Positions 8,919 to 16,185 of a stretch of DNA of 64,000 bases are shown piece by piece (the first letter of the stretch is position 1; each line of letters starts with the position of its first letter). The position numbers and the translations under genes are program-made. The notes below the pieces were generated by a model. That model searched no databases. It worked only from the letters and a program-made list of their open reading frames with translations, and was not told the DNA's origin. Source of the stretch: DASXUG01 sp036504995 (GTDB lineage Bacteria > Pseudomonadota > Gammaproteobacteria > Burkholderiales > Methylophilaceae); contig DASXUG010000011.1 in assembly GCA_036504995.1 (NCBI GenBank), positions 123,142 to 187,141 of the forward strand. The letters run 5' to 3'.

Positions 8919-9806
8919 ATGAATGCAGTTGATTTAGCGCTTTGGAATAAGCTTCAATCAACCCAGGCGGCAGGTAATCTCTCGAATGGTCGATGGCAAG
9001 CTGAGCTAAGTTTAGGGTTTGAGTCGCAACAGGGGCGGTCTATGTTGGCGCGACGCCAACATAGCGGCCCGCTGGTGATTCAAAAGACATTGCACCCTGA
9101 GGGCAACGCAGTTTGCCATGGCGTGGTTGTGCATCCTCCTGGCGGCATTGCAGGGGGGGACCATATCACTTTAAAAGCTACCCTTGGGCAAAGTGCAAAT
9201 GCCTTGTTGACCACGCCTGGTGCTACTAAGTGGTACAAAGCGAATGGCAACGCAGCGCATCAATATCTGGATTTTACGCTAGACAATGCGGCTTGTTTAG
9301 AATGGCTACCGCAAGAAAATATTTTGTTTGAAGGCTCTCAGATAGCGTTGTCTGCCAATATTCAGCTGGCAGAAGCAAGCGTGTATACAGGTTGGGAGAT
9401 TGTCTGTTTTGGTCGGCAAGCTCAGCAGGAGCGCTGGCAAACGGGTCGATATCAACAAGCTTTGCGTATTTGGCGTGATCAGACCTTAATCTGGCAGGAG
9501 TGCGCCTTGCTTAACCCACAACATCGCTTGTTTGATTCAAGGGTCGGCTTGTACGGTAATGTGGTGACAGGGAGTTTTGTTGTTGCGGCTGGGCATGTAC
9601 CAGACCATGTTTTAGCCGCTTGCCGAGAAGTGAAGCTGACAGGGGCAGCCAAATTTGGTGTGACGGCGCTGCCGCAGATTTTTTCTGCACGTTATGTGGG
9701 CATGTCTGCACCGCAAGCCCGTGAATATTTTGAGCAACTATGGCAAATATTGCGGCCTTGGTATGCAGGACGTGAAGTAACTCGCCCGCGGATTTGGAAC
9801 ACCTAA
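8919..9806 (+). CDS. ureD: Urease accessory protein UreD
   Basis: 295 residues with the UreD segments HPEGNAVCHGVVVHPPGGIAGGD split over residues ~60-80 and LTTPGATKWYK at ~97-107. UreD (UreH) binds apo-urease and, with UreF and UreG, forms the complex that delivers nickel. It is the first gene of ureDABCEFG, the common proteobacterial order. No strong ribosome site precedes the ATG. Confidence 0.93.
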   Translation: MNAVDLALWNKLQSTQAAGNLSNGRWQAELSLGFESQQGRSMLARRQHSGPLVIQKTLHPEGNAVCHGVVVHPPGGIAGGDHITLKATLGQSANALLTTPGATKWYKANGNAAHQYLDFTLDNAACLEWLPQENILFEGSQIALSANIQLAEASVYTGWEIVCFGRQAQQERWQTGRYQQALRIWRDQTLIWQECALLNPQHRLFDSRVGLYGNVVTGSFVVAAGHVPDHVLAACREVKLTGAAKFGVTALPQIFSARYVGMSAPQAREYFEQLWQILRPWYAGREVTRPRIWNT

Positions 9807-9835
9807 CAACTTAAATACATTAAAGAGCCTATTGC

Positions 9836-10138
9836 ATGGAATTAACGCCAAGAGAAAAAGATAAGCTCCTGATATTCACTGCCGGATTATTGGCGGAACG
9901 CCGCAAAGGGCGTGGCTTAAAGCTGAATTATCCAGAGGCGATTGCCTATATTTCCGCCGCCATTATGGAGGGCGCCCGTGATGGACAAACCGTCGCCTAT
10001 TTAATGGGCTACGGGGCAACCTTGTTGACGCGAGATGATGTGATGGAAGGCGTCCCCGAGATGATTCCTGATATTCAGATTGAGGCGACTTTTCCTGATG
10101 GCACCAAGTTAGTCACTGTTCACCATCCCATCCCTTAA
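9836..10138 (+). CDS. ureA: Urease gamma subunit
   Basis: 100 residues, the standard length, starting MELTPREKDKLLIFTAG with the conserved LNYPEAIAYISA and GATLLTRDDVMEGVPEMI stretches. A structural subunit of the (alpha-beta-gamma)3 urease. It is separated from ureB by 91 bp, unusually long for this operon, and this gap contains a short open frame (see 10141-10227). Confidence 0.97.
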   Translation: MELTPREKDKLLIFTAGLLAERRKGRGLKLNYPEAIAYISAAIMEGARDGQTVAYLMGYGATLLTRDDVMEGVPEMIPDIQIEATFPDGTKLVTVHHPIP

Positions 10139-10140
10139 AA

Positions 10141-10227
10141 ATGATAACCACGTCGCCTACTGCGTTGTTTGCAAAAAAGCCCTCCTTATCTGGCTTAGTG
10201 CTTACCATTTTTTGTACAGAGAGGTAG
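10141..10227 (+). CDS. Possible 28-codon micro-ORF between ureA and ureB
   Basis: An ATG two bases after the ureA stop opens a 28-codon frame (MITTSPTALFAKKPSLSGL...) that ends with TAG just before the ureB ribosome site. It starts so close to the ureA stop that reinitiation is plausible, but no family is recognised and the stretch may simply be spacer. Confidence 0.15.
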   Translation: MITTSPTALFAKKPSLSGLVLTIFCTER

Positions 10228-10229
10228 TT

Positions 10230-10538
10230 ATGATCCCAGGCGAAATGAAAATAGCAAAAGGCGATATTGAGCTCAATGCAGATCGCGCAACCGTCACGAT
10301 TGATGTTGCCAACAAAGGCGATCGCCCTATTCAAATTGGCTCGCATTATCATTTTTTTGAAACCAATGAGGCTTTAAGTTTTGATCGGCCAGCTGCTTAT
10401 GGCTTTCGCTTAGATATTGCCGCAGGCACAGCGGTACGTTTTGAGCCAGGACAAACGCGTACCGTGCAACTGGTGGCGCTGGGAGGCGACCGCAAGGTGT
10501 ACGGTTTTGCGGCTAAAGTAATGGGGGCACTCAAGTGA
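10230..10538 (+). CDS. ureB: Urease beta subunit
   Basis: 102 residues with family segments IPGEMKIAKGDIELN, VANKGDRPIQIGSHYHFFETN and LDIAAGTAVRFEPGQTRTVQLV. The ATG at 10230, preceded by AGAGAGG, is used instead of an upstream TTG, giving the normal UreB start. The stop overlaps the ureC GTG start (GTGA), so the two are translationally coupled. Confidence 0.96.
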   Translation: MIPGEMKIAKGDIELNADRATVTIDVANKGDRPIQIGSHYHFFETNEALSFDRPAAYGFRLDIAAGTAVRFEPGQTRTVQLVALGGDRKVYGFAAKVMGALK

Positions 10539-12250
10539 GCGTAAAAATCGACAAACAAGCCTACGCCGAAATGTTCGGCCCCACCGTGGGCGATAAAGTG
10601 CGCTTGGCAGATACCGAGCTTTGGATCGAAGTCGAAAAAGATTACACGCTATATGGCGAAGAAGTAAAGTTTGGCGGCGGTAAAGTGATTCGTGATGGCA
10701 TGGGGCAGGGGCAGCTGCTTGCCGCAGAAGTCGCTGATACTGTGATCACCAACGCGCTGATTATCGACCATTGGGGTATTGTTAAAGCCGATATTGGTAT
10801 TAAAAATGGCTATATTTCCGCCATTGGTAAGGCAGGAAACCCTGATATTCAGTCTGCTGTCACCATCCCGATTGGTGCGGGGACAGAGGTGATTGCGGGC
10901 GAGGGCATGATTGTTACCGCAGGCGGCATTGATACCCACATTCACTTTATTTGCCCACAACAAATTGAAGAGGCACTGATGTCTGGTGTAACCACCATGA
11001 TTGGTGGCGGTACTGGTCCAGCCACAGGCACCTTCGCCACCACTTGTACTCCAGGCCCTTGGCATATTCACCGTATGTTGCAAGCGGCTGATGCCTTCCC
11101 CATGAATTTAGGTTTTTTGGGTAAAGGCAATGTGAGCTTGCCAGATCCACTGCGTGAGCAAGTGGAAGCTGGGGTGATCGGTCTAAAGTTGCACGAAGAT
11201 TGGGGCACGACGCCCGCTGCCATTGATAATTGTCTAAGCGTGGCGGAAGAGATGGATGTGCAGGTGGCGATTCACTCTGATACCTTGAATGAGTCAGGCT
11301 TTGTAGAAACTACAATAGGCGCATTTAAAGACCGTACCATTCATACCTTTCATACCGAAGGTGCGGGCGGTGGACATGCGCCTGATATTATCAAGGCGGC
11401 AGGTTATGCCAATGTATTGCCGTCATCCACTAACCCTACAAGGCCATTTACCGTTAATACCATAGACGAGCATTTGGATATGCTGATGGTGTGCCACCAC
11501 TTAGACCCTGCCATTGCCGAAGATATTGCCTTCGCCGAGAGTCGCATTCGTCGCGAGACAATTGCTGCAGAAGATATTTTGCATGATTTAGGCGCATTTT
11601 CGATGATGTCCTCTGACTCGCAAGCCATGGGGCGTGTGGGCGAGGTGATTATCCGTACTTGGCAAACCGCGCATAAAATGAAAGTGCAGCGCGGTGTATT
11701 GAAAGAAGACGGCAAACAAAATGAGGCTGATAACGACAATTATCGCGTCAAGCGCTATATTGCAAAATACACCATAAACCCAGCGTTAACCCACGGGATT
11801 AGCCATATTGTTGGCTCATTAGAGGTGGGTAAATTAGCTGATTTGGTGCTATGGCGTCCTGCTTTCTTCGGCGTAAAGCCTTCTACCATTTTGAAGGGTG
11901 GTATGATCGCCGCAGCCGCGATGGGTGACCCCAACGCTTCGATTCCAACGCCGCAACCCGTGCATTATCGCCATATGTTTGGGGCCTATGGCGGGGGCTT
12001 GAAAACTTCGGTGACTTTTGTTTCGCAAGCAGCTTTAAGCAATCCCGCCGTGGCTGCGCTGGGTTTAAGCAAACCCTTGGTTGCGGTAAAAGGTACGCGC
12101 GATGTGAAGAAAAAAGACATGATACATAATAACTGGATGCCGAAAATTGAAGTCGATCCCGAGACCTATCAGGTGCTGGCTGATGGGTTGGATTTGACTT
12201 GTGAACCCGCAACCGTGTTGCCAATGGCACAACGCTATTTCTTATTTTAA
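10535..12250 (+). CDS. ureC: Urease alpha subunit (catalytic)
   Basis: 571 residues with GTG start. Catalyses urea to ammonia and carbamate at a di-nickel centre. Visible active-site elements are GGIDTHIHFICPQQ (nickel ligands HxH), GLKLHEDWG with the lysine that becomes carbamylated (about residue 218), HTFHTEGAGGGHAPD and the flap region MVCHHLDP. All are intact and the length is the usual 565-572. The genes for the small subunits and the maturation proteins flank it. Confidence 0.98.
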   Translation: MSVKIDKQAYAEMFGPTVGDKVRLADTELWIEVEKDYTLYGEEVKFGGGKVIRDGMGQGQLLAAEVADTVITNALIIDHWGIVKADIGIKNGYISAIGKAGNPDIQSAVTIPIGAGTEVIAGEGMIVTAGGIDTHIHFICPQQIEEALMSGVTTMIGGGTGPATGTFATTCTPGPWHIHRMLQAADAFPMNLGFLGKGNVSLPDPLREQVEAGVIGLKLHEDWGTTPAAIDNCLSVAEEMDVQVAIHSDTLNESGFVETTIGAFKDRTIHTFHTEGAGGGHAPDIIKAAGYANVLPSSTNPTRPFTVNTIDEHLDMLMVCHHLDPAIAEDIAFAESRIRRETIAAEDILHDLGAFSMMSSDSQAMGRVGEVIIRTWQTAHKMKVQRGVLKEDGKQNEADNDNYRVKRYIAKYTINPALTHGISHIVGSLEVGKLADLVLWRPAFFGVKPSTILKGGMIAAAAMGDPNASIPTPQPVHYRHMFGAYGGGLKTSVTFVSQAALSNPAVAALGLSKPLVAVKGTRDVKKKDMIHNNWMPKIEVDPETYQVLADGLDLTCEPATVLPMAQRYFLF

Positions 12251-12267
12251 TTACTATTTTATTGATT

Positions 12268-12774
12268 ATGATTCACTTAACCGAACGCATCGCACTCTCA
12301 GGTCATATTGATGACACAGTAGAGCTGCCTTTTGATTTACGCCAAAAAAGCCGTTTGCGTGTCATGCTGGCATCAGGTCAGGAAGCTGCCTTATTTTTAT
12401 CACGCGGTATTATTTTGCGTGGCGGTGATTTGTTAAGGTCTGAGAGTGGCATGGTGGTGAAGGTAGTGGCTGCTCAGGAGCCCGTCTACAATGTGATTGC
12501 CCCAAGCCAGCGTGAATTAATGTGTGCGGCCTACCATTTGGGCAACCGCCATGTGCCTTTGCAAATTGGCGATGGCTGGTTGCGGCTAGAGCAGGATTAT
12601 GTGTTGAAAGATATGCTGGTTGGCTTAGGCATGCAAGTGAGTGAAGTGCTTGCTCCATTTGAGCCAGAAGCTGGGGCGTATGGTGGTGGGCATCGTCATG
12701 GGCATGATGATGAGGCTACTGCCAATATACGCCCACCAAAATTACGCCCGCAAACAAGGCTTGAAAATGGCTAA
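12268..12774 (+). CDS. ureE: Urease accessory nickel metallochaperone UreE
   Basis: 168 residues. The N-terminal half is the UreE peptide-binding domain and the centre the metal-binding domain (AYHLGNRHVPLQI). The tail has the His-rich segment GGGHRHGHDDE that binds nickel. The ATG at 12268 is preferred; a TTG two codons upstream is an alternative. The end overlaps the ureF start by 8 bp. Confidence 0.94.
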   Translation: MIHLTERIALSGHIDDTVELPFDLRQKSRLRVMLASGQEAALFLSRGIILRGGDLLRSESGMVVKVVAAQEPVYNVIAPSQRELMCAAYHLGNRHVPLQIGDGWLRLEQDYVLKDMLVGLGMQVSEVLAPFEPEAGAYGGGHRHGHDDEATANIRPPKLRPQTRLENG

Positions 12775-13450
12775 TAAACTCGCGCTCAGTCGGTTGCTTC
12801 AACTTGCAAGCCCCATGTTGCCAGTGGGTGCTTACAGCTATTCTCAGGGGCTGGAATGGGCGATTGAGAGTGGTGATGTGCATAACCTAGATACCGCCAA
12901 AGCTTGGATCGGGGATGCGCTACAGATTTATCAGGCGAGTTTTGAATTGCCTGTGTTGTATCGTTTGTATCAAGCCTGGCAAAGCAATCAGTTGGTGAGT
13001 GTGCGCGAGTGGGATGCCTTCTATCAGGCTGGCCGTGATACCGCTGAGGCCCTCGCAGAAACTAAGCAGATGGGCTACTCATTATGTCGCTTGCTCAATG
13101 ATTTGAAAGAGTTGCCTGATGATTTATTGGCGCGCATCAATAGTCTGGATGCGCCAGCTTTTCCCACGGCGTACGCTGCCGTTGCGCATTATTGGCAAAT
13201 TCCCGTTAGTGATGCATTACAAGCTTATGCTTGGGGCTGGCTAGAAAATCAAGCGAGTGCGGCTATGAAAACAGTGCCTTTGGGTCAAGTGGCTGGGCAA
13301 AAAATTTTACTGGCGTTAGGTGAAACCTTACCCGATATCGTTCAACAAGCCATGAAATTAGCAGATGATGAAATTAGTAACTTTAACCCCTTGCTCAGCA
13401 TAGCTGGGTGCTTACATGAAACGCAATATAGTAGGTTATTTAGATCATGA
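12767..13450 (+). CDS. ureF: Urease accessory protein UreF
   Basis: 227 residues from the ATG at 12767, which overlaps the ureE end and gives the family N-terminus (LLQLASPMLPVGAYSYSQGLEWAI). UreF acts with UreD and UreG in GTP-dependent nickel delivery. All-helical, no membrane segments. The upstream in-frame extension lies inside ureE and is rejected. The stop overlaps the ureG ATG by 4 bp. Confidence 0.94.
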   Translation: MANKLALSRLLQLASPMLPVGAYSYSQGLEWAIESGDVHNLDTAKAWIGDALQIYQASFELPVLYRLYQAWQSNQLVSVREWDAFYQAGRDTAEALAETKQMGYSLCRLLNDLKELPDDLLARINSLDAPAFPTAYAAVAHYWQIPVSDALQAYAWGWLENQASAAMKTVPLGQVAGQKILLALGETLPDIVQQAMKLADDEISNFNPLLSIAGCLHETQYSRLFRS

Positions 13451-14100
13451 AAATACATACACAGTTTGAAACGCCTACCCCTGAAGTGGTTCAGTTTAAA
13501 GAGCCGCTACGCGTAGGCATCGGCGGCCCGGTTGGTTCTGGAAAAACGGCACTTACCCTGGCCTTATGTCAGCGCTTGCGCGATGTTTACAATATTGCGG
13601 TCGTTACCAATGATATTTATACCAAAGAAGACGCCGAGTTCTTAACGCGTAATGAAGCCCTCGTGCCAGAGCGCATTATTGGCGTAGAAACAGGGGGCTG
13701 TCCGCATACGGCGATTCGTGAAGATGCCTCGATGAATCTTGAAGCCGTGGTACAACTTAGCAAGCGCTTTAAAACACTCGATATTGTGTTTGTAGAGAGC
13801 GGTGGTGATAACTTGGCTGCGACATTTAGTCCAGAGCTCTCAGATTTAACTATTTATGTCATTGATGTGGCTGCAGGTGAAAAGATTCCACGCAAAGGTG
13901 GTCCAGGTATTACCAAGTCTGACCTGCTGGTGATTAATAAGATTGACCTTGCGCCTATGGTTGGCGCTTCGCTAGAAGTAATGGCTACAGATGCCAAACG
14001 TATGCGCGGTGAGCGGCCGTTTATTTTTACCAATCTCAAAATTGGGCAAGGGTTAGAAGAAATTGTCAAATTTATTGAAAAACAAGGCTTGATGCTTTAG
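13447..14100 (+). CDS. ureG: Urease accessory GTPase UreG
   Basis: 217 residues, a SIMIBI-class GTPase. P-loop GPVGSGKTAL at residues ~27-36, nickel-site CPH in the segment GGCPHTAIREDASMN, and NKIDLAP as the G4 motif. Drives nickel insertion into urease. Starts within ATGA at the end of ureF. Confidence 0.97.
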   Translation: MKIHTQFETPTPEVVQFKEPLRVGIGGPVGSGKTALTLALCQRLRDVYNIAVVTNDIYTKEDAEFLTRNEALVPERIIGVETGGCPHTAIREDASMNLEAVVQLSKRFKTLDIVFVESGGDNLAATFSPELSDLTIYVIDVAAGEKIPRKGGPGITKSDLLVINKIDLAPMVGASLEVMATDAKRMRGERPFIFTNLKIGQGLEEIVKFIEKQGLML

Positions 14101-14110
14101 GGGAAATGTC

Positions 14111-14680
14111 ATGAAAAAACACATCACAATCGCTGCTTTATTTGCCCTGTTTTCCAATGCGGCAAGCGCCCACCCAGGCCATGGGTTGGATACTGCATAT
14201 GCTGGCTTTATGCACCCCATGACAGGTTGGGATCATCTGTTGGTGATGCTGGCAGTTGGGCTATGGGCGGCTAAGCTTGGCGGTAAAGCGCGCTGGCAAT
14301 TGCCACTAACCTTTGTTTCTATGATGGCGGTGGGAATCGCTTTAGGGGCGGCGGGCATCTATTTTGCAGGCGTAGAAACAGCAATTGCGGCAAGTGTGAT
14401 GGCGATGGGCGTTCTCCTGATGTTGCGATTGCCTATCAATACAGGTGTACAGCTAGGTATCACCGCCACTTTTGCTTTATTGCATGGGATGGCGCATGGG
14501 GTTGAGCTTTCAGTATCCTCTTCCATGCTGGGTGTGATGTGGGGCATGTTAGTTGCGACGGCGCTTTTGCACGGGATTGGCTTGTTGGTTGGTACGCAGC
14601 GCGTCCAAATTGCTGGCTGGATTGAAAAACTCATGTCTTATCTTATGTTATTTGTAGGTGCCTATTTATTGATAGCGTAG
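14111..14680 (+). CDS. HupE/UreJ family nickel transporter
   Basis: 189 residues with a signal-like first helix, then HPGHGLD and MHPMTGWDHLLVMLAVG, the HupE/UreJ metal-binding signature, and about six transmembrane helices. The second histidine group is LLHGMAHGVE. Family members take up nickel for urease or hydrogenase; location 10 bp after ureG makes the urease role most likely. UreJ and HupE cannot be separated by sequence alone. Confidence 0.88.
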   Translation: MKKHITIAALFALFSNAASAHPGHGLDTAYAGFMHPMTGWDHLLVMLAVGLWAAKLGGKARWQLPLTFVSMMAVGIALGAAGIYFAGVETAIAASVMAMGVLLMLRLPINTGVQLGITATFALLHGMAHGVELSVSSSMLGVMWGMLVATALLHGIGLLVGTQRVQIAGWIEKLMSYLMLFVGAYLLIA

Positions 14681-14690
14681 CTTTATCTAT

Positions 14691-14746
14691 CGACATAGCA
14701 TCTGGTCGTGCCTGCGAGTTTGTGCTACTTTGGTAGCTTGATGTCG
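14691..14746 (+). other. Structured leader or terminator-like element before nhaA
   Basis: An outer stem CGACAT (14691-14696) / ATGTCG (14741-14746) encloses a tight hairpin GCTAC-TTTG-GTAGC (14724-14737), ending 13 bp before the nhaA ATG. No strong ribosome site is visible between it and the start. It may be a regulatory leader or the end of the ure transcript. It is not recognised as a specific riboswitch class. Confidence 0.35.
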
Positions 14747-14759
14747 CTGGGTCGTTTTT

Positions 14760-15932
14760 ATGAAGTTGTTCGTAGATAAATTGTCAGAAACCTTTAACCA
14801 GTTTTTTGAATCAGAAAAATCTGGTGGTATTTTACTGATACTGTGCACTATTGTTTCGCTTGCACTTGCTAACTCGAGCTTGGGCGGGCCCTATCTTGCG
14901 ATGTGGCACATGCACATTGGCGGTTTAAGTTTAGAGCATTGGGTGAACGATGGCTTGATGGCCATTTTCTTTTTGATGATAGGCTTGGAGCTTGAGCGCG
15001 AGCTTTTTAACGGTGAGCTTGCTGACTTTAAAAAAGCGCTACTCCCCATCCTTGCTGCGCTCGGCGGTATGATTTTCCCCGCACTGATCCATTATGCATT
15101 GAATGTCGGCTTACCCACGCAGGCGGGGATAGGCATTCCCATGGCGACGGATATTGCTTTTGCGCTTGGCATTTTAGCGATTCTGGGTGACCGCGTTCCA
15201 GTCTCACTTAAGGTGTTTGTAGCTGCGTTTGCAGTTATCGATGATTTAGGTGCTGCGATGGTGATTGCCCTCTTTTATACTGCCAAAATATCGATGCTGC
15301 ACTTGTTGGGCGCGATAGGTGTATTTTTAGTTTTGTTCGCACTGAATAGGTTAAGAGTGATGTCGCTTATCCCGTATTTGATTGGCGGCGTGATTATGTG
15401 GGTATTGATGCTAAAGTCTGGCGTGCATGCCACTTTAGCGGGTATTGCGCTGGCATTTGCCATTCCGTTTACTGCGAAACAAGAGGATGCTGCATCCCCC
15501 TCTCATCGGTTAGAGCGTTTTTTACACAGACCAGTGGCTTATCTTATCTTGCCAATTTTTGCTCTAGCCAATACAGGGGTGATCGTGGGTGGTGATTTTG
15601 TCCATACGATATTGAGTGATGTTAATGCCCTAGGGATTATGACAGGGCTAGTATTGGGTAAGCCTATCGGTATCAGTTTGTTTTGTTTTACCGCCATTGC
15701 TTTAGGGGTGTGCAAACTGCCTGATGATGTCAAATGGTCACATGTGGTGGGTGCTGGCATGCTGGGAGGGATAGGTTTTACTATGTCTATTTTTATCACT
15801 AATTTAGCATTTGTAGCCAACTTACCTGAGATTAATGCATCTAAAATGGCTATCTTAATTGCTTCGTTGTTGGCGGGTATTTTGGGTTTTGTGTGGTTGC
15901 GATTTATTGCGAGCGCATCAGTCAAGAGTTAA
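14760..15932 (+). CDS. nhaA: Na+/H+ antiporter NhaA
   Basis: 390 residues, the usual NhaA length, with about 12 transmembrane helices. The catalytic aspartates are visible in AVIDDLGAAMVIALF (paired Asp) and the ATDIAFALGILAILG segment holds the third. Exchanges sodium for protons at the inner membrane, keeping pH and sodium balance. Its place behind urease may matter because urea hydrolysis raises internal pH, but that link is inference. Confidence 0.95.
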   Translation: MKLFVDKLSETFNQFFESEKSGGILLILCTIVSLALANSSLGGPYLAMWHMHIGGLSLEHWVNDGLMAIFFLMIGLELERELFNGELADFKKALLPILAALGGMIFPALIHYALNVGLPTQAGIGIPMATDIAFALGILAILGDRVPVSLKVFVAAFAVIDDLGAAMVIALFYTAKISMLHLLGAIGVFLVLFALNRLRVMSLIPYLIGGVIMWVLMLKSGVHATLAGIALAFAIPFTAKQEDAASPSHRLERFLHRPVAYLILPIFALANTGVIVGGDFVHTILSDVNALGIMTGLVLGKPIGISLFCFTAIALGVCKLPDDVKWSHVVGAGMLGGIGFTMSIFITNLAFVANLPEINASKMAILIASLLAGILGFVWLRFIASASVKS

Positions 15933-16185
15933 TAGATAATTACTTTGCCTCTGCGATCTAGTCTAGTTGACCAAGGCCGAAAAATAGAACTCTTCATGGC
16001 AGATGCTTATGATCGATACTCTTGGCCTAAAACTAGTGTTGGTGAGCCTATTTTGGTAAGGAGTTCTTAGAAGACGCCTACTATCTCCCAAGAAGACTTC
16101 TGGTAATTTATCCTTACACCTTATCGGTATGGTGAGTGATAATAGCGCCCATATCATTTTTCGCCCCATTTTTGGAACTCTCCCC

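Noticed and set aside
10113..10352. Minus-strand frame of 79 codons across the ureA-ureB gap
   Set aside because: Antisense to conserved ureB codons; no ribosome site; treated as a shadow.
12641..12766. N-terminal extension of UreF
   Set aside because: Lies inside ureE in another frame and lacks the family start; the ATG at 12767 is the normal start.
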